Notes: a model not told the origin generated them from the letters alone. A stretch of 64,000 nucleotides of DNA from Salegentibacter flavus (GCF_900115145.1 NZ_FOVL01000005.1:114533-178532), one strand, 5' to 3'. Shown: positions 53,739-62,277, counted from the first letter of the stretch. Made by a program: numbers and translations.

Positions 53739-54449
53739 ATGCAGCTCTTTTATAATCCTGAAATCGATGAGAACCAGAAAGATATTGAATTCCTCCGGGA
53801 TGAAAGTAAACATATCGTAAAGGTCTTAAGGAAGAATGTCGGGGATGTCCTGGAGGTAACAAACGGTCGCGGTTCTCTTTTTACGGTAAAGATAACCGAT
53901 GCCAACCCAAACCGATGTCGAGCAGCGATAATCGCTTCAGAAAAGGAAAAGCCTGCTTCCTGGCAGCTTCATCTTGCCGTGGCTCCTACCAAAATGAACG
54001 ATCGTTACGAATGGTTTCTTGAGAAAGCAACAGAAATTGGTATGCACGAGGTCACCCCTGTTATTTGCGATCACAGCGAAAGAAAGCACGTGAAGCTCAA
54101 TCGCTTTGAAAGAGTTTTGCAAAGTGCTATGAAACAATCGTTGCATTATAGTCTGCCCCGGTTGAATGAAGCTGAAAGTTTGAAGGATTTTCTAAAAAAA
54201 GATTTTTCAGGACAAAAATTTATCGCGCACTGCGAAGAAGGAATGCAGAGATTTCAACTGAAAGATAAAATAAAGCCTTCAGCAGAAGCTACAATTCTTA
54301 TCGGTCCCGAGGGAGATTTTTCTTCCGAAGAAATTCAGCTTGCATTGCAACATGGCTGGCAACCGGTTAGCCTGGGCAATAGCAGATTAAGAACCGAAAC
54401 GGCCGCTATCGTTGCCTGCCATACCGTTGCCTTAACCAATCAGGGCTAG
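53739..54449 (+). CDS. rsmE: 16S rRNA m3U1498 methyltransferase
   Basis: 236 residues. N-terminal PUA-like domain (HIVKVLRKNVGDVLEVTNGRGSLF) and a SPOUT C-terminus with IGPEGDFSSEEI and LGNSRLRTETAAIVACH, where the deep knot binds SAM. It methylates U1498 of 16S rRNA in the assembled 30S subunit. Three bases after tsaD, so one operon. Confidence 0.95.
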   Translation: MQLFYNPEIDENQKDIEFLRDESKHIVKVLRKNVGDVLEVTNGRGSLFTVKITDANPNRCRAAIIASEKEKPASWQLHLAVAPTKMNDRYEWFLEKATEIGMHEVTPVICDHSERKHVKLNRFERVLQSAMKQSLHYSLPRLNEAESLKDFLKKDFSGQKFIAHCEEGMQRFQLKDKIKPSAEATILIGPEGDFSSEEIQLALQHGWQPVSLGNSRLRTETAAIVACHTVALTNQG

Positions 54450-54499
54450 CTTCAACACTCATATTTATTTCCTATTTTTACCAAAATCCAAAATTTGCT

Positions 54500-55144
54500 A
54501 TGAAGATTTGGTTGAGCATTTTTCTGATAGTTCTGGGAGTTTCCGGGGCCTATCCGCAAAAGATCGCGCTTTTAAAATATGATGGCGGGGGCGATTGGTA
54601 TGCCAACCCTACCGCCCTACCCAACCTGATAAGATTCAGCAATGAAAATGCTAAAACTTCCGTTGATACTAAACCGGAAACCGTAAGCCCGGGAAGTACA
54701 GATATCTTTCAATATCCCTTTATTCACATGACCGGCCATGGGAATGTTTATTTTAGCGATGCAGATGCTGAAAACTTAAGAAATTATCTTTTAAGCGGTG
54801 GATTTCTTCATATTGATGATAATTATGGAATGGAACCTTATTTGCGGGAAGCCTTAAAAAAAGTATTCCCAGACAGGAGATTACAGAAAATAAGCTCTGC
54901 CCATCCCATTTTTAACCAGGTTTATAATTTTCCTGAGGGTTTGCCTAAAATTCACGAACACGATAATAAACCACCACAAGCCCTGGGTATTTTTGAAGAA
55001 AAACGCTTGGTTCTTCTGTTTACGGTAGAAAGCGACCTTGGTGATGGATGGGAAAGCCCCGAGGTACATAATGATCCGGAAGAAGTTCGCCTTAAAGCCT
55101 TAAAAATGGGTGCTAACATCCTTAAATATGTCTTCGAAAATTGA
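54500..55144 (+). CDS. DUF4159 domain protein, exported
   Basis: 214 residues. Signal peptide MKIWLSIFLIVLGVSGAYPQ, cleaved about residue 19. The DUF4159 body runs KIALLKYDGGGDWYANPTALPNLI ... PFIHMTGHGNVYFSDADAENLRNYLLSGGFLHIDDNYG, a class-I glutamine-amidotransferase-like fold often seen beside gliding/secretion or stress genes in Bacteroidetes. No catalytic Cys is visible in the expected place. Its stop overlaps the next start (TTGA). Confidence 0.85.
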   Translation: MKIWLSIFLIVLGVSGAYPQKIALLKYDGGGDWYANPTALPNLIRFSNENAKTSVDTKPETVSPGSTDIFQYPFIHMTGHGNVYFSDADAENLRNYLLSGGFLHIDDNYGMEPYLREALKKVFPDRRLQKISSAHPIFNQVYNFPEGLPKIHEHDNKPPQALGIFEEKRLVLLFTVESDLGDGWESPEVHNDPEEVRLKALKMGANILKYVFEN

Positions 55145-55662
55145 TACAGCTCATTCACAAACAAAATAAATTTGAGGAAAGAAAGTTTCCCATTGTTCTT
55201 TTACTGGATAATATTACCGGCGAGGCCAATATTGGCAGTATCTTCAGGCTGGCAGATGCTTTTAATGTGGAAAAAATAATATTTACCGGGACTCCCCCAA
55301 ACCTCCAAAGCAACCGTCTAAAAAAAACTGCAAGAAGCACACATCAAAAAGTGCTTATTGAAATTAACGAAGATTGTTTCCTAGTCGCTGAAACTTTAAA
55401 ATCACAGGGATATTGGCTTTATGCTCTTGAAATAACTTCAGACAGCGTACCAATTGGAGATTTTGATTATCAGCAAGATCGTCCACTTTGTCTAATTCTA
55501 GGAAATGAAGTTTCAGGAATAGATGAAAAATTACTTAAAATTTCAGATAAAGGACTGCATATCAATATGTATGGAAAAAATAGTAGTATGAATGTGGCGC
55601 AGGCGGCAGGCATCGCCCTTTATGAAATAACAAAAACAATCCTTGCTTTCAACAAGAAATAA
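55141..55662 (+). CDS. TrmH/SpoU-family RNA methyltransferase
   Basis: 173 residues from TTG 55141, overlapping the DUF4159 stop. SpoU motifs: DNITGEANIGSIFRLADAF, CLILGNEVSGID and NMYGKNSSMNVAQAAGIALYE (knot). Ribose 2'-O-methylation of tRNA or rRNA is the family activity; the target is not known. A non-ATG start in a stop-start overlap suggests coupled translation. Confidence 0.87.
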   Translation: MIQLIHKQNKFEERKFPIVLLLDNITGEANIGSIFRLADAFNVEKIIFTGTPPNLQSNRLKKTARSTHQKVLIEINEDCFLVAETLKSQGYWLYALEITSDSVPIGDFDYQQDRPLCLILGNEVSGIDEKLLKISDKGLHINMYGKNSSMNVAQAAGIALYEITKTILAFNKK

Positions 55663-55674
55663 TATATTTACCCT

Positions 55675-56763
55675 GTGAATTCAAAAGCGATTACATTCGG
55701 AATACTGCGTGCAACCGGGATCATGGTTGGAATTATCCTGTTGCTTTACTTTTTGTACATGATCCAATCTGTACTAATTTATATTGCAATTGCCGGGGTA
55801 ATTTCGCTTATTGGCCGTCCGGTGGTGATATTTTTGAAACACCGGCTTTTAATACCTAATAAGTTGGCGGTTGTCCTGGTGTTACTCCTTGTGCTTTCTA
55901 TACTCGTGGGAATTGTTTTTGTATTTGTTCCAATTGTTATTGAACAAAGTCAACACCTGGGACAGATCGATATTGAAGCCTTTCGGGCCGATTTAAATGT
56001 GCTTAATCAGGAGATCAATGATTACCTGGGCGTGCAAGAAATCAATATAATTGAAGGTTTACGCCAAAGTGAATTCTTTCGGGATTTTGATATAGGTGGA
56101 ATACCCAGATTTTTAAACAATGTATTTGGAATTTTAGGCGCAGCCTTAATTGCCATCTTCTCGGTGATTTTTATTTCGTTCTTCCTTCTAAAAGATAGCA
56201 AGTTAATGTTGAATTCTATCCTGGTTTTCGCCAACCGTGGAGAGGAAAAGAAGTATCAGCGGATTTTTAACGCGATCAAAATATTGCTTTCGCGCTACTT
56301 CGTAGGACTCTTTTTGCAGATTACTGTGTTATTTATTTTATACACCATTTTACTCACTGTTTTTGAGATAAACAATCCTGTGGCTATTGCCTTTATTTGC
56401 GCATTTTTAAATCTTATCCCCTACCTGGGCCCTATTTTCGCCGGGATATTAATGGCTCTATTTGTAATCTCCAGTTTCCTGGGGGCCGATTTCTCTACCG
56501 TTATCTTACCAAGACTAGGTTATGTAATGCTGGGTTACGGAATTTGTCAGGTTATAGATAATTTTATTTCTCAACCTATGATCTTTGGCGCGAGTGTACG
56601 TTCGCATCCTCTGGAGATCTTCCTTATCATACTTATTTCTGGTTTGCTTTTCGGTATTGCGGGAATGGTAGTAGCTGTACCCGTTTACACCGCCCTGAAA
56701 GTTATCGCTAAGGAATCGCTTAGCGAATATAAAATTGTAAAAAGACTTACCCGCGATCTTTAA
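55675..56763 (+). CDS. AI-2E family transporter-like membrane protein
   Basis: 362 residues from GTG 55675. Eight or so hydrophobic helices with the family pattern GRPVVIFLKHRLLIPNKLAVVLVLLLVL, FISFFLLKDSK, NLIPYLGPIFAGILMAL, PLEIFLIILISGLLFGIAGMVVAVP. Some relatives export autoinducer-2 or act as Na+/H+ antiporters; function is uncertain here. Possibly in the same + strand operon (12-base gap). Confidence 0.88.
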   Translation: MNSKAITFGILRATGIMVGIILLLYFLYMIQSVLIYIAIAGVISLIGRPVVIFLKHRLLIPNKLAVVLVLLLVLSILVGIVFVFVPIVIEQSQHLGQIDIEAFRADLNVLNQEINDYLGVQEINIIEGLRQSEFFRDFDIGGIPRFLNNVFGILGAALIAIFSVIFISFFLLKDSKLMLNSILVFANRGEEKKYQRIFNAIKILLSRYFVGLFLQITVLFILYTILLTVFEINNPVAIAFICAFLNLIPYLGPIFAGILMALFVISSFLGADFSTVILPRLGYVMLGYGICQVIDNFISQPMIFGASVRSHPLEIFLIILISGLLFGIAGMVVAVPVYTALKVIAKESLSEYKIVKRLTRDL

Positions 56764-56773
56764 ATCTCCTGCT

Positions 56774-57961
56774 TTGAATAAAGCGCTTTTAAAACCCGAA
56801 ATCCAAAATTTTATCAGGAAAAACCTGAAAAGGGATCTTACGGGACTTGTGCTGAAAGGAAGCCCGTTCCCCGAAGTTTCTTCTGCTGAAATAGCTATGC
56901 AGATATCAGGCTTAAAAACGGCTGAAAAAAAAATTCCTACCTTGTTTGAAACCCAAAACATTTTTTATCCACCTAAATTAAACCTGGAGCAAACATCTTC
57001 AGAAATTACTGCAAAATATAAGGCTTCATTAATTCAGGGAGAACGACTCATAGACCTTACCGGCGGTTTTGGTATCGATGATCATTTTTTTGCTGAAAGT
57101 TTTAAAGAAGTGGTCTATTGTGAATTAAATGAAGAGCTGGCCGAAATTGCAAGACATAATTTCAAGCAGCTTAAGAAAGATAACATACAGGTTATTCCAG
57201 GAGATGGTATAAAAACGCTGGAAATCACCGATAAAGATTTTGATGTGATCTATGCCGATCCTGCCAGGCGGGATGACCACGGCGGAAAGGTTTTTAAACT
57301 TACAGATTGCCTCCCCAATATTCCGGCTAACCTGGATCTTCTATTCAACAAAAGCAGCAGAATTTTAATTAAAACCTCCCCGCTTCTGGATATTACGGCG
57401 GGTATAGCAGAATTAAAATACGGATCAGAGGTTCATATAGTGGCGGTAAATAATGAAGTGAAGGAGCTTCTTTGGTTTATGGAGAAAGGTTTTTCAGGTT
57501 CTCTTCAAATTAAAACTATTAATTTTAATAAAAATCAGCTCGAAGAATTTTCGGGAACCATAGAAAACAAACCAGAACTAAACTTCAGCCTTCCCAAAAA
57601 ATACCTTTATGAACCCAATGCTGCCATAATGAAAAGCGGTCTTTTTGAACGTTTGGCTGAAAAAACCGGGACTTTCAAACTGAATAAGAATTCGCATTTA
57701 TTTACTTCAGAAAAATTAAAAAAATTTCCCGGAAGAAGATTTGAAATAATTGGTATAAAAGACTTTAAGGCCTCTAGACTAAAGAAGGAGTTTAAAGAAA
57801 AAAAAGCAAATATTACCACCCGGAATTTTCCTGAAAGCGTTGCAGGTTTACGTAAACTTCTCAGAATCAAAGATGGGGGAGAGCGCTATCTTTTCTTTAC
57901 CACTAACCAAGAGAATAAAAAGATAGTTCTTGACTGTCGAAAGGTTAAGGCTTTAAATTGA
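56774..57961 (+). CDS. PG_1098-like methyltransferase
   Basis: 395 residues from TTG 56774. The central class I methyltransferase fold has LIDLTGGFGIDDHFFAE (motif I) and YADPARRDDHGGK (DPPY-like position), followed by the THUMP-like ferredoxin fold at the C-terminus (about 300-395, PGRRFEIIG ... LLRIKDGGERYLFFTT). It resembles the uncharacterised PG_1098 group of Bacteroidetes; RNA methylation is likely but not proven. Last gene of the + strand run, convergent with the GT2 gene. Confidence 0.85.
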   Translation: MNKALLKPEIQNFIRKNLKRDLTGLVLKGSPFPEVSSAEIAMQISGLKTAEKKIPTLFETQNIFYPPKLNLEQTSSEITAKYKASLIQGERLIDLTGGFGIDDHFFAESFKEVVYCELNEELAEIARHNFKQLKKDNIQVIPGDGIKTLEITDKDFDVIYADPARRDDHGGKVFKLTDCLPNIPANLDLLFNKSSRILIKTSPLLDITAGIAELKYGSEVHIVAVNNEVKELLWFMEKGFSGSLQIKTINFNKNQLEEFSGTIENKPELNFSLPKKYLYEPNAAIMKSGLFERLAEKTGTFKLNKNSHLFTSEKLKKFPGRRFEIIGIKDFKASRLKKEFKEKKANITTRNFPESVAGLRKLLRIKDGGERYLFFTTNQENKKIVLDCRKVKALN

Positions 57962-57978
57962 TTCCTGATTAAACAATG

Positions 57979-59181
57979 CTATGGCTTAACCACCTGTTGC
58001 TGCTTCGTAAGCGCGAACATAAAATAAAAGACTGCCCAAAGAGTTAACGCAATTACTCCTGCCAGGGCAAAGCTTCCAACTATGTACTGCCAAAATCCCT
58101 GGATCAAATCTGTAGCCGAGTCAAAATCTTCCGGCAGCAATTCCCATCTAAAGCCTCTTCCGGTGATAAATGATCCCACCTGGTAACTGGCATATACAAT
58201 TAAAGGTATTAGTGGTGGAATACTGATGTTAGAAAATAAGAAAGCTACTACTTTGTTCAGCTTGAAAGCTGCGGCAAGGGTAAAAACTAATAACGTATGA
58301 AATCCCCAGAACGGGGAAATACCAACAAAGACTCCTAAAGCGATCGCAGCAGCCTTTTTATGTGCCGGTTCATCGCTCTTGATAATGTTCTCTTTCCAAA
58401 AACGCTTAAAACCTTTTCTTCTGAAATCATTATAAGTATCCCTGGGGTGAATATAGAAGAAACTAACCAGCACAAACCAGATATAAAGCAGTGTAATCCG
58501 GGTAATATCCCAGAATGGCCTGAAATGGGTTACCCGGTTTTCTTCTTCGTAGAATACTTTTATAGAGATGTTTTTAACTTTTACCTTACGCCAGGCTGCT
58601 TTCACAATAACCTCGATCTCCAATTCAAACTTTTTGGTATAAAGCCTTATTTCATTTATTGTTTTAAGGGGATATAAGCGGTAACCACTTTGTGTATCTG
58701 TCAAATTAATTCCAGTAACAACCAGAAACCAGAAATTAGAAAATTTATTCCCTAAAGTGCTTTTTCCCGGAATCCCGTCCTGGGTCATATTGCGGTCTCC
58801 TACCAGAAGAATCTCTGTGCCGGGTTTCTTATTTTCCAGTTCGCCTAGAAAAACATCAAGGTCATCTGGATAGTGTTGTCCATCAGAATCTATTGTAACC
58901 GCATATTCATAACCAAGCGCTTCAGCGATTTTGAAGCCTTGCTTTAAAGCTTCACCTTTACCCTGATTTTCTTCAAAATGATGAATATTTATTGCAGAAA
59001 ACTCCTGAAGAATCTGTGAAGTAGAATCAGTAGAACCATCATTAACCACAACCAGATTAGAAGTATAAAGCATCAAGTCCTGCAGGACACTTGCCAGAGT
59101 TTTTTCATTATTGTATGTCGGGATAAGGATGCAACAATTAAGTTTCTCAAATCTGGATTGGTATATAGGTGTACTACTCAA
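57979..59181 (-). CDS. GT2 glycosyltransferase fused to DUF2062
   Basis: 400 residues. GT-A domain about 13-235: CILIPTYNNEKTL, VVNDGSTDSTSQ, TIDSDGQHYPDD (DxD-like) and TDTQSGYRLYP. A DUF2062 membrane domain follows (about 255-390: PAHKKAAAIALGVFVGISPFWGFHTLLVFTLA). Homologues sit in aryl-polyene and flexirubin-type loci and near lipid-linked sugar genes. Here it is the third gene of a three-gene operon with two hotdog proteins, so a role in modifying a lipid or pigment is inferred. Confidence 0.87.
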   Translation of the reverse strand: MSSTPIYQSRFEKLNCCILIPTYNNEKTLASVLQDLMLYTSNLVVVNDGSTDSTSQILQEFSAINIHHFEENQGKGEALKQGFKIAEALGYEYAVTIDSDGQHYPDDLDVFLGELENKKPGTEILLVGDRNMTQDGIPGKSTLGNKFSNFWFLVVTGINLTDTQSGYRLYPLKTINEIRLYTKKFELEIEVIVKAAWRKVKVKNISIKVFYEEENRVTHFRPFWDITRITLLYIWFVLVSFFYIHPRDTYNDFRRKGFKRFWKENIIKSDEPAHKKAAAIALGVFVGISPFWGFHTLLVFTLAAAFKLNKVVAFLFSNISIPPLIPLIVYASYQVGSFITGRGFRWELLPEDFDSATDLIQGFWQYIVGSFALAGVIALTLWAVFYFMFALTKQQQVVKP

Positions 59182-59207
59182 ATCTATTTTATTTTCGGCG
59201 AAAGTAA

Positions 59208-59573
59208 TTAAATTAGTTTGTATATAGCATTGATTTTTAAGGAAATACCCTCGTTTGTTTTAGCAATTCCCTTAAGTCTGATTTCTTGGCTATTATCCTC
59301 AAAATGATACTCCAGAAACAATTCGTTATGGATTTCAGGATCTACCACAGCCATAAATTTTATATTATTTGCATTTTTTAATTGCAGCGATTTCCCAATT
59401 CGACGCTCAGCATCCTCTTTGAACAACTGCATTAAGATAACTCCGGGGGTCACCGGGCGGTTTGGAAAATGACCATTATATAACCGGTGGTTTTTATTGA
59501 TTTTTAAGTGGGTAATACATTTTCCATCTTCTTCCCTTGAAGATTCCACCGAATAAAAGTCTTTTAAAAGCAT
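59208..59573 (-). CDS. FabZ-like hotdog protein
   Basis: 121 residues. The key block NGHFPNRPVTPGVILMQLFKEDAE (about 33-56) matches FabZ/FabA-like dehydratases, with the catalytic His in GHF; the Glu/Asp partner position near MQLFKEDAE is less certain. It could remove water from a hydroxyacyl-ACP or simply bind an acyl chain. Follows the ApeP-like gene by 101 bases and ends 26 bases before the GT2 start codon. Confidence 0.8.
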   Translation of the reverse strand: MLLKDFYSVESSREEDGKCITHLKINKNHRLYNGHFPNRPVTPGVILMQLFKEDAERRIGKSLQLKNANNIKFMAVVDPEIHNELFLEYHFEDNSQEIRLKGIAKTNEGISLKINAIYKLI

Positions 59574-59674
59574 CTGTTCTTTTTGGTTATTCGTACTAAA
59601 ATATATAGAAAAATAGGATTAAAGGTACGGGGGCTTATAAATTTTGGGCCTACACTGAAATTTTCAGAATTCAA

Positions 59675-60130
59675 TTAACCTACCGTGACGGTTTTCATTT
59701 CAGAAGTAGCCAGTAATTTTCCACTCTCATCCTCTGTCCGTGCTCCTACTGAAGTCACATTTTTAAATTCCTGCAGGATCTCCACATTGGTAGTAAGCGT
59801 GCTTCCGGCCTTTGGTAATTCAAAGATCTCTACCGATTTGATTGAACCTATAAAGCCGGTTTTTGGTTTATCCAATCCAGACAAAAATCCCTGGTACCCA
59901 CGCCAAAGGGACATACTTTGAGCCATATGCTCAATAAGTCCGGGTTCAGAAAAAACACCATCCTCCACCAGAATATTATCCATTGGAATAACAAACCCGG
60001 TCTTACCGGTGTTTTCTGTGTATTTAAGAAGCCGGTCTACCATTACAAAAGGTGGTTTCTGCGGAATTAATTCCAGAATACGTTCAATTTCAAGAATGGG
60101 TTCTTTGAGTAAACTTTGTTTCATAGACAT
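59675..60130 (-). CDS. ApeP-like hotdog dehydratase
   Basis: 151 residues. IPQKPPFVMVDRLL (28-41) and EPGLIEHMAQSMSLWRGYQG (78-97) are the signature of the aryl-polyene-type beta-hydroxyacyl dehydratase ApeP, where EHMAQS replaces FabZ's EXMAQ block. No ketosynthase, ACP or acyltransferase lies beside it, so its carrier must come from elsewhere, perhaps the polyketide operon at 8.8-15 kb or primary metabolism. First gene of the operon. Confidence 0.82.
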   Translation of the reverse strand: MSMKQSLLKEPILEIERILELIPQKPPFVMVDRLLKYTENTGKTGFVIPMDNILVEDGVFSEPGLIEHMAQSMSLWRGYQGFLSGLDKPKTGFIGSIKSVEIFELPKAGSTLTTNVEILQEFKNVTSVGARTEDESGKLLATSEMKTVTVG

Positions 60131-60454
60131 TTCGTTAGCTGAATAATATAGTTTGATTCAAGCAAGGCTAATTTATTAAAAAATTAAAGATAAACTTTTA
60201 GCAGGGTTTTGCCGGATTAGATCCTGTTATCCGTTTAAATACTGCCCTATTAAAAAATTAGAGAAAAATTCCCGGTTAAAAATATTGATGAAGACCAATA
60301 AAATTTAAATAATTTTCTTCTTAAAATTCTGAAGCAAAAGTGATTAATAAAATGTTGTATTTTTATTGGATGTTTTAGCCCAAAAAAGTTTGGAAGCTAC
60401 CTAAGTAAAAGTTACATTTGCAACCGCAAAATAATTGCGACGTTCATTAATATT
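60131..60454. other. Intergenic region (324 bases) with the tRNA-Ser promoter
   Basis: AT-rich. The only clear feature is the promoter at 60389-60420. On the minus strand, TATCTTTA near 60190-60197 (one mismatch to TAnnTTTG) is the only hint of a promoter for the ApeP-like gene. No coding signal was seen. Confidence 0.5.
60389..60420 (+). promoter_or_regulatory. Promoter of tRNA-Ser(GCU)
   Basis: TTTG (60389-60392), 20 bases, then TACATTTG (60413-60420): the full Bacteroidetes -33/-7 pattern. The expected start is about 28 bases before the tRNA. tRNA-Pro may be transcribed with it. Confidence 0.75.
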
Positions 60455-60537
60455 GGAGAGGTGGCAGAGTGGTAATGCAGCAGCCTGCTAAGCTGTCATC
60501 CTTTTTGGATGCCCGGGTTCGAATCCCGGTCTCTCCG
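60455..60537 (+). tRNA. tRNA-Ser (anticodon GCU)
   Basis: 83 bases without encoded CCA. Acceptor GGAGAGG pairs with TCTCTCC (one G-T), discriminator G. Anticodon stem GCAGC/GCTGT with loop CTGCTAA; anticodon GCT at 60487-60489, which reads AGC and AGU. The long variable arm (ATCCTTTTTGGAT) is the serine-type arm. T arm CCGGG-TTCGAAT-CCCGG. Confidence 0.95.
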
Positions 60538-60771
60538 CAAGATTTTTAGTCTGTGGATTATTTATTCTCCTTTTCGAAAGAAAAGACAGGGATAGATTTC
60601 CTCCGCTTCCCGACTGCTTCAGTGTATTTTGGAACGGAAAAGACTAAAAATTGAATTGAAAACACAACGCAAGTTGTTTTCTCTGGGTGTAGCCCTTCAG
60701 TATGTCGCTTTCGAGACTTACTCAGTACAGGTTTCACCTCATTATCGCGCCGAGCGCGATTAAGAAATACT
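60538..60771. other. Structured spacer between tRNA-Ser and tRNA-Pro
   Basis: No coding pattern. ATTTTTAGTCT (60542-60552) and AGACTAAAAAT (60641-60651) form an 11-bp inverted repeat enclosing a GAAA-tetraloop hairpin CTTTTC-GAAA-GAAAAG (60570-60585). ATCGCGC-CGA-GCGCGAT (60744-60760) is another strong hairpin just before tRNA-Pro. GGTGTAGCC near 60689 echoes the start of tRNA-Pro. The spacer may be processed leader RNA or decayed tRNA sequence. Confidence 0.45.
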
Positions 60772-60846
60772 CGGGGTGTAGCGTAGCCCGGTTATCGCGC
60801 CTGCTTTGGGAGCAGGAGGCCGCAGGTTCGAATCCTGCCACCCCGA
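60772..60846 (+). tRNA. tRNA-Pro (anticodon UGG)
   Basis: 75 bases, no encoded CCA. Acceptor CGGGGTG/CACCCCG, discriminator A. Anticodon stem CCTGC/GCAGG with loop TTTGGGA gives anticodon TGG. T arm GCAGG-TTCGAAT-CCTGC. The 3' end is the integration target of the adjacent element: its last 13 bases are repeated exactly at 63432. Confidence 0.95.
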
Positions 60847-60851
60847 CTTTT
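60834..60851 (+). repeat. attL: tRNA-Pro 3' end
   Basis: CCTGCCACCCCGACTTTT, last 13 bases of tRNA-Pro plus five. Identical to 63432-63449; one further match of AA lies 1 base outside each copy. Confidence 0.85.
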
Positions 60852-60926
60852 TGAGTCTCAAATGACATCAAAAAACACCTAAATTAATGATTTTCAGTAC
60901 TTTAACAGATACTGGGAATCATTTTT

Positions 60927-60948
60927 TTTTGTTTGATATCAAACAAAA
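60927..60948. repeat. Perfect 22-bp palindrome before the integrase repeats
   Basis: Centred on 60937/60938 with core TTTGATATCAAA flanked by TTTTG and CAAAA. It has no loop, so it reads as a protein-binding dyad more than a terminator. It lies between attL and the first 12-mer (one base apart), a place expected for an excisionase or integrase accessory site. Inference. Confidence 0.7.
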
Positions 60949-60949
60949 T

Positions 60950-60985
60950 GTAACCTATTCGGTTACCTAATCGGTTACCTATTTT
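60950..60985 (+). repeat. Three tandem 12-bp repeats, candidate integrase arm sites
   Basis: GTAACCTATTCG, GTTACCTAATCG and GTTACCTATTTT, contiguous. A further single GTTACCTAAAAC occurs at 61050-61061, and two copies occur at 63352-63375 near the other end. Multiple short repeats near both ends fit arm-type binding sites of a tyrosine recombinase. Confidence 0.7.
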
Positions 60986-61068
60986 TTCTTATCTTTCAGT
61001 AGCCTTGGGGCTTTAGCGTGATTTGACTTTCTACAATTATGTTAAATCAGTTACCTAAAACAAAGGCG

Positions 61069-62277
61069 ATGAAATCAAAACCCACTTTTCGCATTCTCTT
61101 GTGGCTCAATCTGGCCAAGAAAAAGGACACTCTCGCACCTATTTATGCAAGAGTAACTGTTAATGGTCGGCGGGCAGAAATCAGTTTAAGAAGACAATGT
61201 CATCCAGAATCCTGGGATGATCGTGCCCACAGGTTAAAAGGAAGAAACCAGGAGGCCACTACTTTAAATAATTACCTGGATGCCAAGTACGCAAAATTAC
61301 TGCAGTGCTATGAAGATCTGCTTAAAGAAGACAAGGTTATAACCGCCCAGGCCATTAAAGCACGTTTTCTTGGGGCGGATTCGACTTTTAAGTCTCTCCA
61401 GGATGTTCTTGATCACCATAGTACTACTATGGGAGATGTTCTTAAGCCAGGAACCTTGAAGAATTATGGAGCTACAGAAAAATATTTACTCGATTATCTC
61501 TCCAGGGAGCATAAAACCACCAATATTTATCTTAAGAATATAAGCTATGAATTTGTTACTGGCTTTGAAAAGTTTCTAAGAAGGAAAAAAGACAAGAAGG
61601 GTAAAAAGCAATTGAGCAATAATGGAATTATGAAACACCTGGAGCGTTTTAAAAAGCTCACGAATTTAGCCATTAAACTTGGATGGTTGGAAAAGGATCC
61701 TTTCCGGAATTATAAAATGAAGTTTGAAAAGTTTGATCGGCCATATTTAAGCAAAAGGGAACTGGAATTCATAGAAAATACGAGATTCACCCGGGTAACA
61801 CTAGAACAAACAAAGAATATTTTTCTTTTTTGCTGCTACACTGGATTATCCTATATCGATGTTAGGAATTTGACTTATGATAACATCATAAAAGGTGTAA
61901 ATGGAAAAGAATGGATTTATTGCCAAAGAGCAAAGAGCCAGACCTCGATGAAAATCCCGTTACTAGAGAAGCCAAGGAAGATTATAGAAAAGTATAGGGA
62001 TCCAATGGCTGAAAAATTACTTCCGGTTTATAGTAATCAAAAAACCAATAGTTATCTCAAGGAGATAGCCACTCAATGTAAGATTCCTAAAAAGCTTAGT
62101 TTTCACGTGGCCAGGCATACCTTTGCCACCACAGTTACACTTTCCAATGGTGTTCCAATAGAAACTGTCTCCAAGTTGTTGGGACACACAAAACTTTCTA
62201 CCACTCAAATCTATGCTCGGGTGGTAGATAAAAAGATTGGAGACGACATGGATATGCTACAAGCTAAATTGATGTGA
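61069..62277 (+). CDS. Tyrosine integrase (CTnDOT-like)
   Basis: 402 residues from ATG 61069, which aligns with the start of the second integrase (63694). An earlier ATG at 61039 would add ten residues and overlaps a 12-mer copy. Arm-binding domain about 1-100, core-binding SAM-like domain about 105-215, catalytic domain about 225-400. Catalytic residues: Lys289, His346 and Arg349 (HVARH), His373 (LGH) and Tyr382 (TQIYAR). In TGLSYIDV the first Arg is replaced by Ser261, as described for IntDOT of CTnDOT. It integrates and excises the element at tRNA-Pro. Confidence 0.93.
   Translation: MKSKPTFRILLWLNLAKKKDTLAPIYARVTVNGRRAEISLRRQCHPESWDDRAHRLKGRNQEATTLNNYLDAKYAKLLQCYEDLLKEDKVITAQAIKARFLGADSTFKSLQDVLDHHSTTMGDVLKPGTLKNYGATEKYLLDYLSREHKTTNIYLKNISYEFVTGFEKFLRRKKDKKGKKQLSNNGIMKHLERFKKLTNLAIKLGWLEKDPFRNYKMKFEKFDRPYLSKRELEFIENTRFTRVTLEQTKNIFLFCCYTGLSYIDVRNLTYDNIIKGVNGKEWIYCQRAKSQTSMKIPLLEKPRKIIEKYRDPMAEKLLPVYSNQKTNSYLKEIATQCKIPKKLSFHVARHTFATTVTLSNGVPIETVSKLLGHTKLSTTQIYARVVDKKIGDDMDMLQAKLM

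Noticed and set aside
60950..60985. Short tandem repeats that could suggest a CRISPR array
   Set aside because: Units are contiguous 12-mers with no spacers, and no cas genes are present.
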